Below, piece after piece: positions 35,360-44,339 of a stretch of DNA of 64,000 bases (position 1 is the stretch's first letter; every line of letters starts with the position of its first letter). Source of the stretch: JAMQKA01 sp031569985. GTDB taxonomy: Bacteria; Bacteroidota; Rhodothermia; Balneolales; Balneolaceae. A program made the translations under genes and the position numbers. The stretch spans positions 315,077-379,076 of the forward strand of contig NZ_JAMQKA010000001.1 in NCBI RefSeq assembly GCF_031569985.1. Direction: 5' to 3'. The notes below the pieces were generated by a model. It was given only the letters and a program-made list of their open reading frames with translations, had not been told where the DNA came from and did not search any database.

Positions 35360-36994
35360 TTAATATGCCGAATAGTAGTAGTAATGCAGATCTCCAAAAA
35401 ACCGGCGGGCATAGACGGCCGTAATAACTGCGAACGTCAGACCACCGGCAACCAACCCGACAACGGCATATTCAAAAGAATACCAGCGGCTGCAGACGAA
35501 ACCGACTACAATATTAACCAGAATAGCAATTGTCATTGCCCTTACCACCGGCTCGGGTCTGCCCAGTGTGAAGAAAAAAAGCGTATTCATCAGGCCAACC
35601 GATGTAAACAGGTAACCAAAGCTGGCCAGCCAAAAAACCTTGTAGAGCACCGCACTCGAGAAAAAATCCTCCACAATCTGGATTTCACTGGACATCCCCC
35701 TGAAACTGTTTACCAGGTAATAGTTGCCAATGATTGAAAGCAGCCCCACCATGGAAAGCAAAAAAAGCTGGCGTATATAAAAATCTTTGAAAAAATCATG
35801 GAATTTCTTGTTAAACGTCAGGTTTGTTTTCTTCTGAATCGGGAGAATCAGCGTTGAAAACCGGTTGACACTGTATTCCAGGGAAGCGGTAATTAACACC
35901 AGGCTTATCAGCGCCCAGTCCATGCCCAGTTCATATGATGTGTTGAACCAGATGATATAAGGCGGGGGTGGCGTTCCCGTGGACCATGCCATAATGCGAT
36001 CGAGGAACAGAAACAGGAAATAACAGGTGCCATAGATAAAATAGCGGTAGTTGTTGTAATACTTAACCTCAAATTTGGGCAGATGCTGTTTCTTGGTATC
36101 CGCCTCATTTTTGTAAATCTGATATTTGAGGAATGAAAAACTGTAGATCAACATTACCAGCGAAGAGATAAAAATCCCGAACCAATGGGAGTAATAGATT
36201 CCCATGTCGAGGTATTCCATTCCCAAAATGACGACCCCAGTACCTGCCAGCACGGCCATCAAAATCATAAAGTGCTTTTGCAAAGCATAAAGTATGGTGG
36301 AAGAAAGTAGCCAGATACCGATAAACAGCATGTAAATACCACTCAACACCATCATGTTATGGGGATAAAACGGGATAACCAGGTTGACAAGATAAATCAG
36401 CATACCGACCGCAAGCAGTACCAGCAAACCGATGCCAAATATATTTCGCGAGACTTTGTAGGAAAGGTAATAGTTCTCCTGTCCCCTGAAGTAGTAGGAG
36501 ATCTCCCGTCCCGCCGTAAGCGTTATACCTCCTGTAGCCACAAACGCTACAATGGTGCCGATCGCAATAACCGTGGCCTGCAACTCATTAAAGTAAAGCC
36601 ACGCCCACAGCGAATAGGTGATGAAAACCACCGACAAAATCTGCGAAAACATCGGGGCCATAAAAAGCAATCCTGCCCCGTAATATCGAACAAATGCCAA
36701 AATGCGTTCCCAAACTGAACCACTCGTTAATTTCTGCTGCTGCTTGGTTTTGTCCTCCGACAGTTCTTCATCCAGCTCCTGCTTAATTTGCTCGTAAACC
36801 TCCTCCGCCAGATCAAAGATCGAGTTAAACCTATACTCTTTGCGAGCCCGCTTGTCATTGACCCCCATCGACTCCAGCTCTACCGCCACAGCATACACAT
36901 CAGTAGGCACTTCCATAGACTGGCGCACCTTTCGGCTAAGATGGTCTACCGCTTCCTTCCTAGCGTTGCTATGTAATGCAGCAATCTCAGGCAT
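35360..36994 (-). CDS. pelG: PelG-like exopolysaccharide transporter with extra N-terminal domain
   Basis: A 544-residue inner-membrane protein with about twelve helices starting near residue 105, resembling PelG, the MATE/Wzx-like component that partners PelF. The C-terminus DLHYYYYSAY is of the PelG type. The first ~100 residues are a soluble, charged extension (VAVELESMGVNDKRARKEYR, FDLAEEVYEQIKQELDEEL) not present in Pseudomonas PelG, which is about 90 residues shorter. The gene overlaps pelF by eight bases, so the two products are probably made in fixed ratio. Identification rests on topology, the neighbouring pelF and the C-terminus. Confidence 0.8.
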   Translation of the reverse strand: MPEIAALHSNARKEAVDHLSRKVRQSMEVPTDVYAVAVELESMGVNDKRARKEYRFNSIFDLAEEVYEQIKQELDEELSEDKTKQQQKLTSGSVWERILAFVRYYGAGLLFMAPMFSQILSVVFITYSLWAWLYFNELQATVIAIGTIVAFVATGGITLTAGREISYYFRGQENYYLSYKVSRNIFGIGLLVLLAVGMLIYLVNLVIPFYPHNMMVLSGIYMLFIGIWLLSSTILYALQKHFMILMAVLAGTGVVILGMEYLDMGIYYSHWFGIFISSLVMLIYSFSFLKYQIYKNEADTKKQHLPKFEVKYYNNYRYFIYGTCYFLFLFLDRIMAWSTGTPPPPYIIWFNTSYELGMDWALISLVLITASLEYSVNRFSTLILPIQKKTNLTFNKKFHDFFKDFYIRQLFLLSMVGLLSIIGNYYLVNSFRGMSSEIQIVEDFFSSAVLYKVFWLASFGYLFTSVGLMNTLFFFTLGRPEPVVRAMTIAILVNIVVGFVCSRWYSFEYAVVGLVAGGLTFAVITAVYARRFFGDLHYYYYSAY

Positions 36995-38567
36995 AGTTGT
37001 GGTTCACCCCGTTTTTCTGGAAACTGTAACTATCCTTGAGTCTGGTTTTGAGCGGAACCCTCGGCTTGTGCACCAACTTCCTGTATTCCTCGTAATAGGC
37101 ATCGACTGTCTTTTTTGCTGTAAAGTTGGAAAGTACAATACGACGGGATTCCTCTCCCAACACTTTTCTGAAAAGATCATCTTTCAGAAGTTTTGTCACC
37201 CCTTCAGCCAACTCCTCCACCGCCCCGGAGCGGCAAATGATCCCGCATCGCTCCAGCACTTCGCGCACACCGCCGACATCCGTGGCTACCACCGGGCATC
37301 CACAGCTCATCGATTCCAGTACGGTATATGGGGCCCCTTCTGATATCGAGGTCAATATTGAGATATCTCCCTTGTTATAAACTTCAGTGGGATTATCGTG
37401 GAATCCTTTAATATAGAAATGGTGCTCCAGGTTGAGCTCTTTTACCAGTTTTTTGCACTTCTGAGTATACTCTTCATCAACGGTCGTATCCCCATACAAA
37501 AGAAACTGTACCTCTGGGATATCTTCCCTTACACGCCGGCAGGTTTTGATCATCGTTTCGATACCTTTCAATGGGAACAGGTTGGCAAGGGCTACTACCG
37601 TGGGACGCTCATAGGATATCTTATCTGCCTCGTTGAGAGGTTTAAATTTATTGATATCAACCCCATTAATGATCGGCCTGATTTTATCATCACTCCCCCC
37701 GAACCTCAGTTCCCACGTGCTGTGAGATTTCGTCACCGGGCAGATAACATCAGCATAGTGATATGCCGCCTTTGCAATAATGACCGATAAATTGATCAAC
37801 ATTTTTTTGGAGAAATACCCAATATCTTCGCTCGCATTGATGCCTTTGATCCGCTCGCGGATAAAAACCCCGTGGTCACTGATCACAGACGGTGTTCCAT
37901 GCTCAAACTTCCCGATAATGGAGGCGATGGCCGGGAAGCCCGAAGAGGTGGAATGTGAAACATCAACCCGTGGCACCCCTACGTCGAGTGGCATCAGGTA
38001 ATGATATAACCAGCGCATGCCAAATGTAGCATTCAGTAAATTGAATGAATCTACCTTTCTACCCAAAACATCAGCAGAATAAAAATCATGTATTTTACCG
38101 CTGAATTTTTCCCATACCCGCTGATCGCGAAGAGTATCCTTATAACTGTAACGATTAAAATATTGCCAAAACCGGTATAGTAGTATGCCAACCTTTTCCG
38201 GGTTACTCGAATGCGGACGCGTAAGGCAATCCATAAACTGGTCAAATAACGGTAGAAATTGTTCATGAACCGCCGCTTCGTGAGTAAATTCCTTCTCAGA
38301 GGCGATCGAAGAAAACAGCCTTTCTGGCTCGTAATATGCTATCGGGAGTTCACTGCCCCACAACGGTATTTTAAGTATCGACTTTATATTGGAGGGCAAA
38401 TCGTATTGAACATCGTAATAGGGATTGCCCAGGAGTGCATATATCGTGAAGTTGACGCGGTCTACAAGCTGGTTGCACATTATCTCAGACCAAGTTGAGA
38501 CTCCTCCGCCCTTCACAAAAGGATATGCTCCTTCCGTTTGAAGCAGTATGTTCAATTTATCATCCAA
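36987..38567 (-). CDS. pelF: PelF-like GT4 glycosyltransferase
   Basis: A cytoplasmic GT-B glycosyltransferase of about 526 residues that would polymerise the Pel-type amino-sugar chain from a UDP-sugar. The N-terminal LLQTEGAYPFVKGGGVSTWS is the PelF version of the GT-B glycine-rich loop. The C-terminal domain has NGVDINKFKPLN, ALANLFPLKGIETMI and the EX7E motif in SISEGAPYTVLESMSCGCPV, then ATDVGGVREVLE. I place the start at TTG 38565-38567 (reading LDDKLNILLQTEG); a longer frame from a TTG at 38621 lacks family similarity. First gene of the five-gene operon. Confidence 0.85.
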   Translation of the reverse strand: MDDKLNILLQTEGAYPFVKGGGVSTWSEIMCNQLVDRVNFTIYALLGNPYYDVQYDLPSNIKSILKIPLWGSELPIAYYEPERLFSSIASEKEFTHEAAVHEQFLPLFDQFMDCLTRPHSSNPEKVGILLYRFWQYFNRYSYKDTLRDQRVWEKFSGKIHDFYSADVLGRKVDSFNLLNATFGMRWLYHYLMPLDVGVPRVDVSHSTSSGFPAIASIIGKFEHGTPSVISDHGVFIRERIKGINASEDIGYFSKKMLINLSVIIAKAAYHYADVICPVTKSHSTWELRFGGSDDKIRPIINGVDINKFKPLNEADKISYERPTVVALANLFPLKGIETMIKTCRRVREDIPEVQFLLYGDTTVDEEYTQKCKKLVKELNLEHHFYIKGFHDNPTEVYNKGDISILTSISEGAPYTVLESMSCGCPVVATDVGGVREVLERCGIICRSGAVEELAEGVTKLLKDDLFRKVLGEESRRIVLSNFTAKKTVDAYYEEYRKLVHKPRVPLKTRLKDSYSFQKNGVNHNYA

Positions 38568-38972
38568 TGTTGTACACCTAAATTTTAAGCCCTGACCGAT
38601 AACTGACCGCAAGATTGGCAAACCTTCACAGGCATTGTCCTTCGCTAATTGTCAGTCAACAATATTTAGTTGAAGCCCCAAAGGTGATCAGGCTTTGGGT
38701 TTCCTTTAATCGTTCCACCCTAATGTAACAGACACAAACTCATATTTCGATTAGGAAACTCTAAAATAACTCAATACCAGTTCTGATTTCCTGGACTATC
38801 TTTAAGCCAGTTTATATCCATTTGGACTATCTTTTAAAAAAGCCAACCATAAAAAACCTAAAGACCTGGTAATTCTGGCAAAGCTTGATCTCATCGAAAT
38901 TTGTTTAAGAATGCCCCCTCTTTGCTGAATAGGAAAGAGGTCAGTATGAATAAGTAGTACTTACCCTTAGAG
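38568..38972. other. Intergenic region between rnhB and the Pel-like operon
   Basis: About 405 bases without a credible gene, presumably carrying the promoter of the leftward pelF operon. It holds a stem CCCAAAG/CTTTGGG (about 38675-38700) and a 12-base direct repeat TGGACTATCTTT at 38792 and 38823. No Bacteroidota -7 element was recognised with confidence on the minus strand. Confidence 0.45.
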
Positions 38973-39596
38973 CTAATCGTCCTGATCACTAAATTCTTTC
39001 TCTGTCCGCAGATTAAAACTCCGGCGATGATAGCGTGTGATGCCGTGTTCTTCCAGTCCTTCATAGTGCTGGGCCGTTGGATACCCTACATTTGTTTCCC
39101 AACCATAGTGCGGATAATCTTCATGCAGATCTTTCATCAGCTCGTCGCGGTGAACCTTGGCAAGTATGGATGCTGCGCCGATGCTTACAGAGCGATCATC
39201 GCCTCCAACAAGACAGGTATATGGCGTCATGCTACTGCCGTACCGGTTACCATCCACCAACAGGTAATCCGGATTTGCACCCTGTTTATCGACACATTTC
39301 TGCATCGCCTTAAGTGAAGCCCACAAAATGTTTAGCTCATCGATCTCATCCACGCTGCAATACTGGACAGTCCAAAACAGTGCTTTCTGTTTAATTACAT
39401 CGGCTAGTTCTGTTCGTTCCTGAAGGTCCAACGTTTTGCTGTCCTGGATACCTGCAATATCACTGCCGGGTTTTAAAATGACACCTGCTGCGGCCACAGG
39501 ACCCGACAGACATCCACGTCCTACTTCATCAAGTCCCATAATACGGGTGTACCCCTCGTCCCACAACTTTTCTTCAAATTCCAGTCTCGAATTCAT
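38973..39596 (-). CDS. rnhB: Ribonuclease HII
   Basis: A 207-residue RNase HII, which removes ribonucleotides and RNA primers from RNA-DNA hybrids. The catalytic signature GLDEVGRGCLSGPVAAAGVI is near residue 20, with further acidic residues in LLVDGNRY and SIGAASILAKVHRDELM. Tyr-rich GYPTAQHYEGLEEHGIT matches the C-terminal substrate-sensing region. The start is ATG 39594-39596. It is a single gene, not evidently part of the exopolysaccharide operon 400 bases downstream. Confidence 0.95.
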   Translation of the reverse strand: MNSRLEFEEKLWDEGYTRIMGLDEVGRGCLSGPVAAAGVILKPGSDIAGIQDSKTLDLQERTELADVIKQKALFWTVQYCSVDEIDELNILWASLKAMQKCVDKQGANPDYLLVDGNRYGSSMTPYTCLVGGDDRSVSIGAASILAKVHRDELMKDLHEDYPHYGWETNVGYPTAQHYEGLEEHGITRYHRRSFNLRTEKEFSDQDD

Positions 39597-39797
39597 ATTC
39601 TGTAATACGTTTACCCTGGCAAAAGACGTTCATAAACTGATAAATTTTTATTCCAAAAACGATAAAAAAATCTAAAAAAAACAGAACTTTTAGGGAAGAG
39701 TTTGAAAAGACAGCCAACCAACAATTTTATAGAAAAAAAATATTGGAATATGGTAGTTACCCCATTTCTGAAAGTGTAATAGTACTATAGCAAACTG

Positions 39798-40373
39798 ATG
39801 GAAAAACCGACTCCTGAACAGATACGCATATGGGCTAAAAAAATTTCCGAGTCGGACCAGGAGGCTTTTAATAGCTTTTTCCGGTCCATGTACCCCCGGC
39901 TTGTCCATTTTGCCATGCGCTACACGAAACGAAAGACCGTAGCCAGTGACATCGTTCAGGACGCATTTGTAAAGCTTTGGGAAAAACGACACCAAGTGGA
40001 TCCCGGGCAGTCCATCAAAGCGTATGTGTACAGGATAGTACGCAACCGTTCACTGAATCATATTCGTGATCATTCAGAGGAGATGGTTGGACTGGATGTA
40101 CTGAATGAAGACCAGATGGAATCCGAAAATGGAATTCAAATGCCGGAAGAATCGGGGCCAGTTTTAGCCCTGCTGAAAAAATGGATCAAGGAACTGCCGG
40201 AAAGACAGCGCGAGGCGTTTGAACTGAGCCGGTTCGATGGCTTGGACCATGATGAAATTGCAGGAGTGATGGATATATCACCTAATACTGTTAACAACCA
40301 TATCGTGGCGGCACTGGATGCGCTGCGAAATCGTTATGAGAAACACCAGCAAGAAGCAAAGGAAAAGTTATGA
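39798..40373 (+). CDS. ECF sigma factor (FecI-like)
   Basis: A 191-residue extracytoplasmic-function sigma factor. Region 2 spans about residues 22-95 (FNSFFRSMYPRLVHFAMRY, DIVQDAFVKLWEKR, AYVYRIVRNRSLNHIRDH). Region 4 spans about 130-182 (LPERQREAFELSRFDGLDHD, EIAGVMDISPNTVNNHIVAA) with its helix-turn-helix. The gene overlaps the FecR anti-sigma gene by four bases, and a TonB receptor with a signalling STN domain follows, the standard arrangement for cell-surface signalling in this phylum. It should drive the receptor and lipoprotein genes behind it when released. Confidence 0.92.
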   Translation: MEKPTPEQIRIWAKKISESDQEAFNSFFRSMYPRLVHFAMRYTKRKTVASDIVQDAFVKLWEKRHQVDPGQSIKAYVYRIVRNRSLNHIRDHSEEMVGLDVLNEDQMESENGIQMPEESGPVLALLKKWIKELPERQREAFELSRFDGLDHDEIAGVMDISPNTVNNHIVAALDALRNRYEKHQQEAKEKL

Positions 40374-41320
40374 CTGATACCAACGGACATAACACTAATA
40401 ACAGGTCGGAACTGGAAAAGCTGATAAAAAACTTTCCCTCCGAACAAAAAGAATTAGTAAAGAACATATGGGACCGAAGCGCTAAAGCGGGCCCTGAACA
40501 GTCAATAATTTCAAAGGAGGAAACCGAACAGGCGTTAGGCATGGTACACGATCGTCTCCCTGATTTTTCCGACTCAGTATCTGGTTCCCCAAACCGACCT
40601 CCCCTGGCATGGAGATGGGTGGCGGCGGCAGCTGTGGTACTGCTTTTGTTTGGTGCGGGCATCTTGTTTGTTCCTCGAACTGCTGAAGCCCCCTATGGGG
40701 AAACGACGACGGTGGAACTGCCGGATGGGTCTGAGGTGGAACTGAACAGCGGCAGTAAAATTGAATATAATCTGCTTTATTCATTCACAAACCGAACCAT
40801 CAATTTGGATGGGGAGGCGTTCTTTTCTGTAAAAAGCAGTGACAACCCGTTTTTGGTCAATGCCAACCATGCTACGGTGAGAGTCACCGGAACAAAGTTC
40901 AACGTCCGCTCATGGAGCAACGAACCAGGCCTGGAAACCGAGGTAACAGTCTCAGAGGGATCCGTGAAGTTATATCCCGTAAATGATCCAGACAGCTCGG
41001 TAACCATCAGCCCGGGACAACTCAGCAGGCTAACGGCAAACCTCCAAAAGCCGACTACCCCGGAAGCGGTCTCTATCGATCGTTTTTTGGGATGGCGAGA
41101 TAATAAGTTGATATTTAACAATAAGACACTGGGAGTTATTTTCCTGGAGCTGGAGCGTCGCTTTAATACTGAGATCGAACTACAACGGGACTATGCGGCC
41201 CATGAAACACTCACCACCTACTACGCGAATCCCAAAGATCTGGAATCAATACTGAAGGATATTTGCCGAGTTAAAGGGCTTCGATATGCAGAAACAGCAA
41301 ATGGTTATCGCGTATATTAA
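40370..41320 (+). CDS. FecR-family anti-sigma factor
   Basis: A 316-residue inner-membrane anti-sigma factor. A cytoplasmic N-terminal part (residues 1-80) would hold the sigma factor. One transmembrane helix (81-101, WRWVAAAAVVLLLFGAGILF) leads to the periplasmic FecR domain (TTVELPDGSEVELNSGSKIE, FLVNANHATVRVTGTKFNV). A DUF4974-like end (NKTLGVIFLELERRFNTEIE) would contact the receptor STN domain. The ATG overlaps the sigma gene stop. The N-terminal zinc-binding anti-sigma motif is absent, as usual for FecR. Confidence 0.93.
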   Translation: MTDTNGHNTNNRSELEKLIKNFPSEQKELVKNIWDRSAKAGPEQSIISKEETEQALGMVHDRLPDFSDSVSGSPNRPPLAWRWVAAAAVVLLLFGAGILFVPRTAEAPYGETTTVELPDGSEVELNSGSKIEYNLLYSFTNRTINLDGEAFFSVKSSDNPFLVNANHATVRVTGTKFNVRSWSNEPGLETEVTVSEGSVKLYPVNDPDSSVTISPGQLSRLTANLQKPTTPEAVSIDRFLGWRDNKLIFNNKTLGVIFLELERRFNTEIELQRDYAAHETLTTYYANPKDLESILKDICRVKGLRYAETANGYRVY

Positions 41321-41405
41321 GTAATGAAACAAGGTTATCTACAGCCTCAGTACCAATCAGGGGAAAAGCAGACATGAGCAAAATAAAACTTCCAGATAAC
41401 AACTG

Positions 41406-44183
41406 ATGCCTAAAACAATCTCCTGCATATGGACCTGCCTGATTCTTTTGGCTTTTAGTAGCTCAAACCTCAAGGCACAGGAACAATCCCAGGACCAGTA
41501 TTCGTTTGAATTTCGTGGCGTGCCCCTCAGCCATGTACTTGACAAAATTGCCATCGAGACGGGCATAGACATGGCGTATGATCCGGCACTGGTTAAAGAT
41601 ATTACGATCTATAAGCGACTCCAGGACCAGCAGGTCTCTGAGATATTACAAAACATTCTTACCGATACCTCTCTCGACTTTCTGACACTCTCTTCCGGCA
41701 CCATAGTTATCGTCAGAACTGTTCACGAGAAACCTGCATATGGCTCATTTTATGGAAAAGTGGTAGACCAGGAAACCGGGGATCCTCTTCCAGGTGCCTC
41801 CGTAATGCTGGCAGACGCCTCTGGAGGAACCAGCACCAGTGAAAGCGGTAACTTTTCCATCAACCGACTGGTTTCGGGTACCTATAGAATCATTTTTAGC
41901 TATATAGGTTACGAGCCCCTTCAAAAAACAGTGGAAATTCACCCAAACCAAAATCTTCAACAACAAATCGCGCTGGAGCCCAAACCAGTCGACTTTACGC
42001 CTATTGTAGTAACCGGACATGTCCCCCAAATGCCTTTTAATCGATCTCAGGGCGAAGCAATTGCTTCCGACTCCGAATGGGAGCCCAATGGGCGGCTGCA
42101 GAATGCCATCCACAGCCTTTCCCTCTTACCGGGTGTGCAGTACGGGCTGCCGATGACCGATCTTCACCTGCAGGGCGGACAGGGCGGCGAGCACCGCATC
42201 CTGCTGGACGGTGTGCCGATTTATAATCCCTACAGCTTTGGCAAGATGTTCAGTGCATTTAGTCCCTATGCCATCAGCAAAGTAGAGCTGCACAAAGCGG
42301 GGTATGGCGTGCCCCAGGGCAGCCAGATCGCTGGTCTCGTCAACCTAAAGCATGATCTCGACAATCCGAAGCAGCCGAGCGCCATGCTGCAGGTCGACCC
42401 TTTGAGCCTCAATGGCCGTGCCGATCTTCAGTTGTCGACAGGTGCCGACTCTTCCAGCCTGGATATCATGGCAGCGGGCCGCACCAACTACTGGGATCTA
42501 TACCAGGAACCCTCCCTCCAACAAACACTACAGGAGTGGGATGCACTGGATCCATTGGTTACCAATCTGCTGATCAATTCTGATGCCGATGCCTCCTTAT
42601 ACCAGCCGCGTGAGCACCATTCCGACGTCCGGTTTTACGATCTGCACCTGGCCTCACGGTATAATATCGATCCCTACCGAACGCTCTCAGCCTCGTTTTA
42701 TACCGGTGAAAATTCCGTCAATACAGATCTGCTCCGGCAGGCTCCCGAGAATGAGGAGCTCCCCCAGTATCTTTATGCACAGGATGTGTATCGCTGGAAC
42801 AATGTGATGGGTCAGATCACTTATGATCACTTTGTTTCATCCCGCTTCGACTTGCGATCACAGCTGAGTTTCAGCTCCAACCGCTTCAACCATCGCTACC
42901 GGATTGGGACCAGTGCAATTGCAGATATTCCGGATTTAAACTTGATAATTGGTAACGCTGACGCCGCCTATAGTGCCTTTAGTGAGTCCAGTGTGCAAAG
43001 CCGAATTCCTACCCAACGCAATGCCAACCGCATTCAACATATTGCATTTCGCACCAGTGGCACCTACAGCTTTAGCCCACATTTCAATCTGGACGGGGGA
43101 GTCCAACTTGATTTTGTGAAATCTCGCGTAGACCTGAGCGAGCTTTTTTACCTGCGTACCCTCTCCGACCAAGAGTCAACGTTCTACAGTGGCTACCTGA
43201 ACGGCAACTGGCGACTGGGCGAATACTGGAAGCTTACGGCCGGCAACCGCCTTACCCTGGTACAGCCTGTCACCCAGTTTTACTCAGAGCCCCGCGCCAG
43301 CCTTCAGTATGATCGACCCGAATCGAGTATAGGGTACTGGTCAGCACGTCTTTCGGGCGGGCTCTATCGACAGTTTATTAATCAATTTGATATTACGAAC
43401 CCGGGCCCGACCTCCCTTGTTCCCTCCATTGCGGTATGGTCGCATGCCGGGACCAGCAAGGTGCCCAAAGCCTGGCATTTGAGCAGTTCTTTTCACCTGG
43501 AGCCATCAACCACGACCAGCCTGAAGCTGGAGGGATTCTACAAATGGCAGCCCACCACCTACATCGCTTCATATGAAAACCTGCTGCAGGGTGTGACACT
43601 GAACCGCTCCGATTTTAGTGCTTTTGCAGAAGCAACCGATATGAAATCGCTGGGAGTGGGACTGCGCGCTCATCAATCGATATTTGATACAAAGTTAAAA
43701 TTGATGGCCGGTTATGATTATAATTACAACCGGATCAATTTGGATACACAGTTTGGTCGCTCCATGCCTGCCCCCTGGAACGAGCCTCACAGATTTCAGT
43801 TTCGCATCCTGAGTCGACTATTCCCAGGCTTTTCATCCGTTCTGAAATGGCAAACGATTTTGGGCCGAACATGGGGATTCCGGCAGGCCTACTATAATTT
43901 CCTCTTTTATGAGGGAGGGCAAAATTTTGAAGAATACAGTTTCAATAATCCCGAAAATGATAAGCTCCCTCCTTTTCACCAGCTTGATGTTTCGCTTATC
44001 TATGCTCCCGAATTTGACAAGTTCGGGATGGAGGTGCGTCTGGATCTTATCAATCTGCTGGATCATCAAAATACCATCGACTGGAGCCTGCAGCCTACTG
44101 AACCGGGCGGCCAGCAGTATCAAAAAAGCAAGCGCACCATGCCGGGATTCAGCCCTTCACTGAGCATAAAAATTGAATATTAG
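41406..44183 (+). CDS. TonB-dependent receptor with STN signalling domain (FecA-like transducer)
   Basis: A 925-residue outer-membrane receptor. A signal peptide (cut near SNLKAQ) is followed by an STN domain (residues about 30-100: EFRGVPLSHVLDKIAIETGI). Next are a carboxypeptidase-regulatory-like domain (GKVVDQETGDPLPGASVMLA), a plug with LHLQGGQGGEHRILLDGVPI and YNPYSFGKMFSAF, and a barrel ending PSLSIKIEY. The STN domain together with the FecI/FecR genes upstream marks a transducer that reports ligand capture to the sigma factor. It is not of the SusC type and has no SusD partner; a lipoprotein gene follows instead. Ligand unknown. Confidence 0.92.
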   Translation: MPKTISCIWTCLILLAFSSSNLKAQEQSQDQYSFEFRGVPLSHVLDKIAIETGIDMAYDPALVKDITIYKRLQDQQVSEILQNILTDTSLDFLTLSSGTIVIVRTVHEKPAYGSFYGKVVDQETGDPLPGASVMLADASGGTSTSESGNFSINRLVSGTYRIIFSYIGYEPLQKTVEIHPNQNLQQQIALEPKPVDFTPIVVTGHVPQMPFNRSQGEAIASDSEWEPNGRLQNAIHSLSLLPGVQYGLPMTDLHLQGGQGGEHRILLDGVPIYNPYSFGKMFSAFSPYAISKVELHKAGYGVPQGSQIAGLVNLKHDLDNPKQPSAMLQVDPLSLNGRADLQLSTGADSSSLDIMAAGRTNYWDLYQEPSLQQTLQEWDALDPLVTNLLINSDADASLYQPREHHSDVRFYDLHLASRYNIDPYRTLSASFYTGENSVNTDLLRQAPENEELPQYLYAQDVYRWNNVMGQITYDHFVSSRFDLRSQLSFSSNRFNHRYRIGTSAIADIPDLNLIIGNADAAYSAFSESSVQSRIPTQRNANRIQHIAFRTSGTYSFSPHFNLDGGVQLDFVKSRVDLSELFYLRTLSDQESTFYSGYLNGNWRLGEYWKLTAGNRLTLVQPVTQFYSEPRASLQYDRPESSIGYWSARLSGGLYRQFINQFDITNPGPTSLVPSIAVWSHAGTSKVPKAWHLSSSFHLEPSTTTSLKLEGFYKWQPTTYIASYENLLQGVTLNRSDFSAFAEATDMKSLGVGLRAHQSIFDTKLKLMAGYDYNYNRINLDTQFGRSMPAPWNEPHRFQFRILSRLFPGFSSVLKWQTILGRTWGFRQAYYNFLFYEGGQNFEEYSFNNPENDKLPPFHQLDVSLIYAPEFDKFGMEVRLDLINLLDHQNTIDWSLQPTEPGGQQYQKSKRTMPGFSPSLSIKIEY

Positions 44184-44339
44184 TACCGATTATTTAGATC
44201 TACTTACGCATTCTGGTATTGGATTTAATCAGCTAATATTGTTCTAATCTTTGGAAGCGTTACTAGTTAGTTCGCATCTTCAAGGTGTAATAACAATAGG
44301 CGGCAGAATAATAATTGTGGAAAAGAGTCGATCTATCCA

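Noticed and set aside
38675..38700. CCCAAAG/CTTTGGG stem as a terminator
   Set aside because: No T-tract follows on either strand, so it does not qualify as a Rho-independent terminator.
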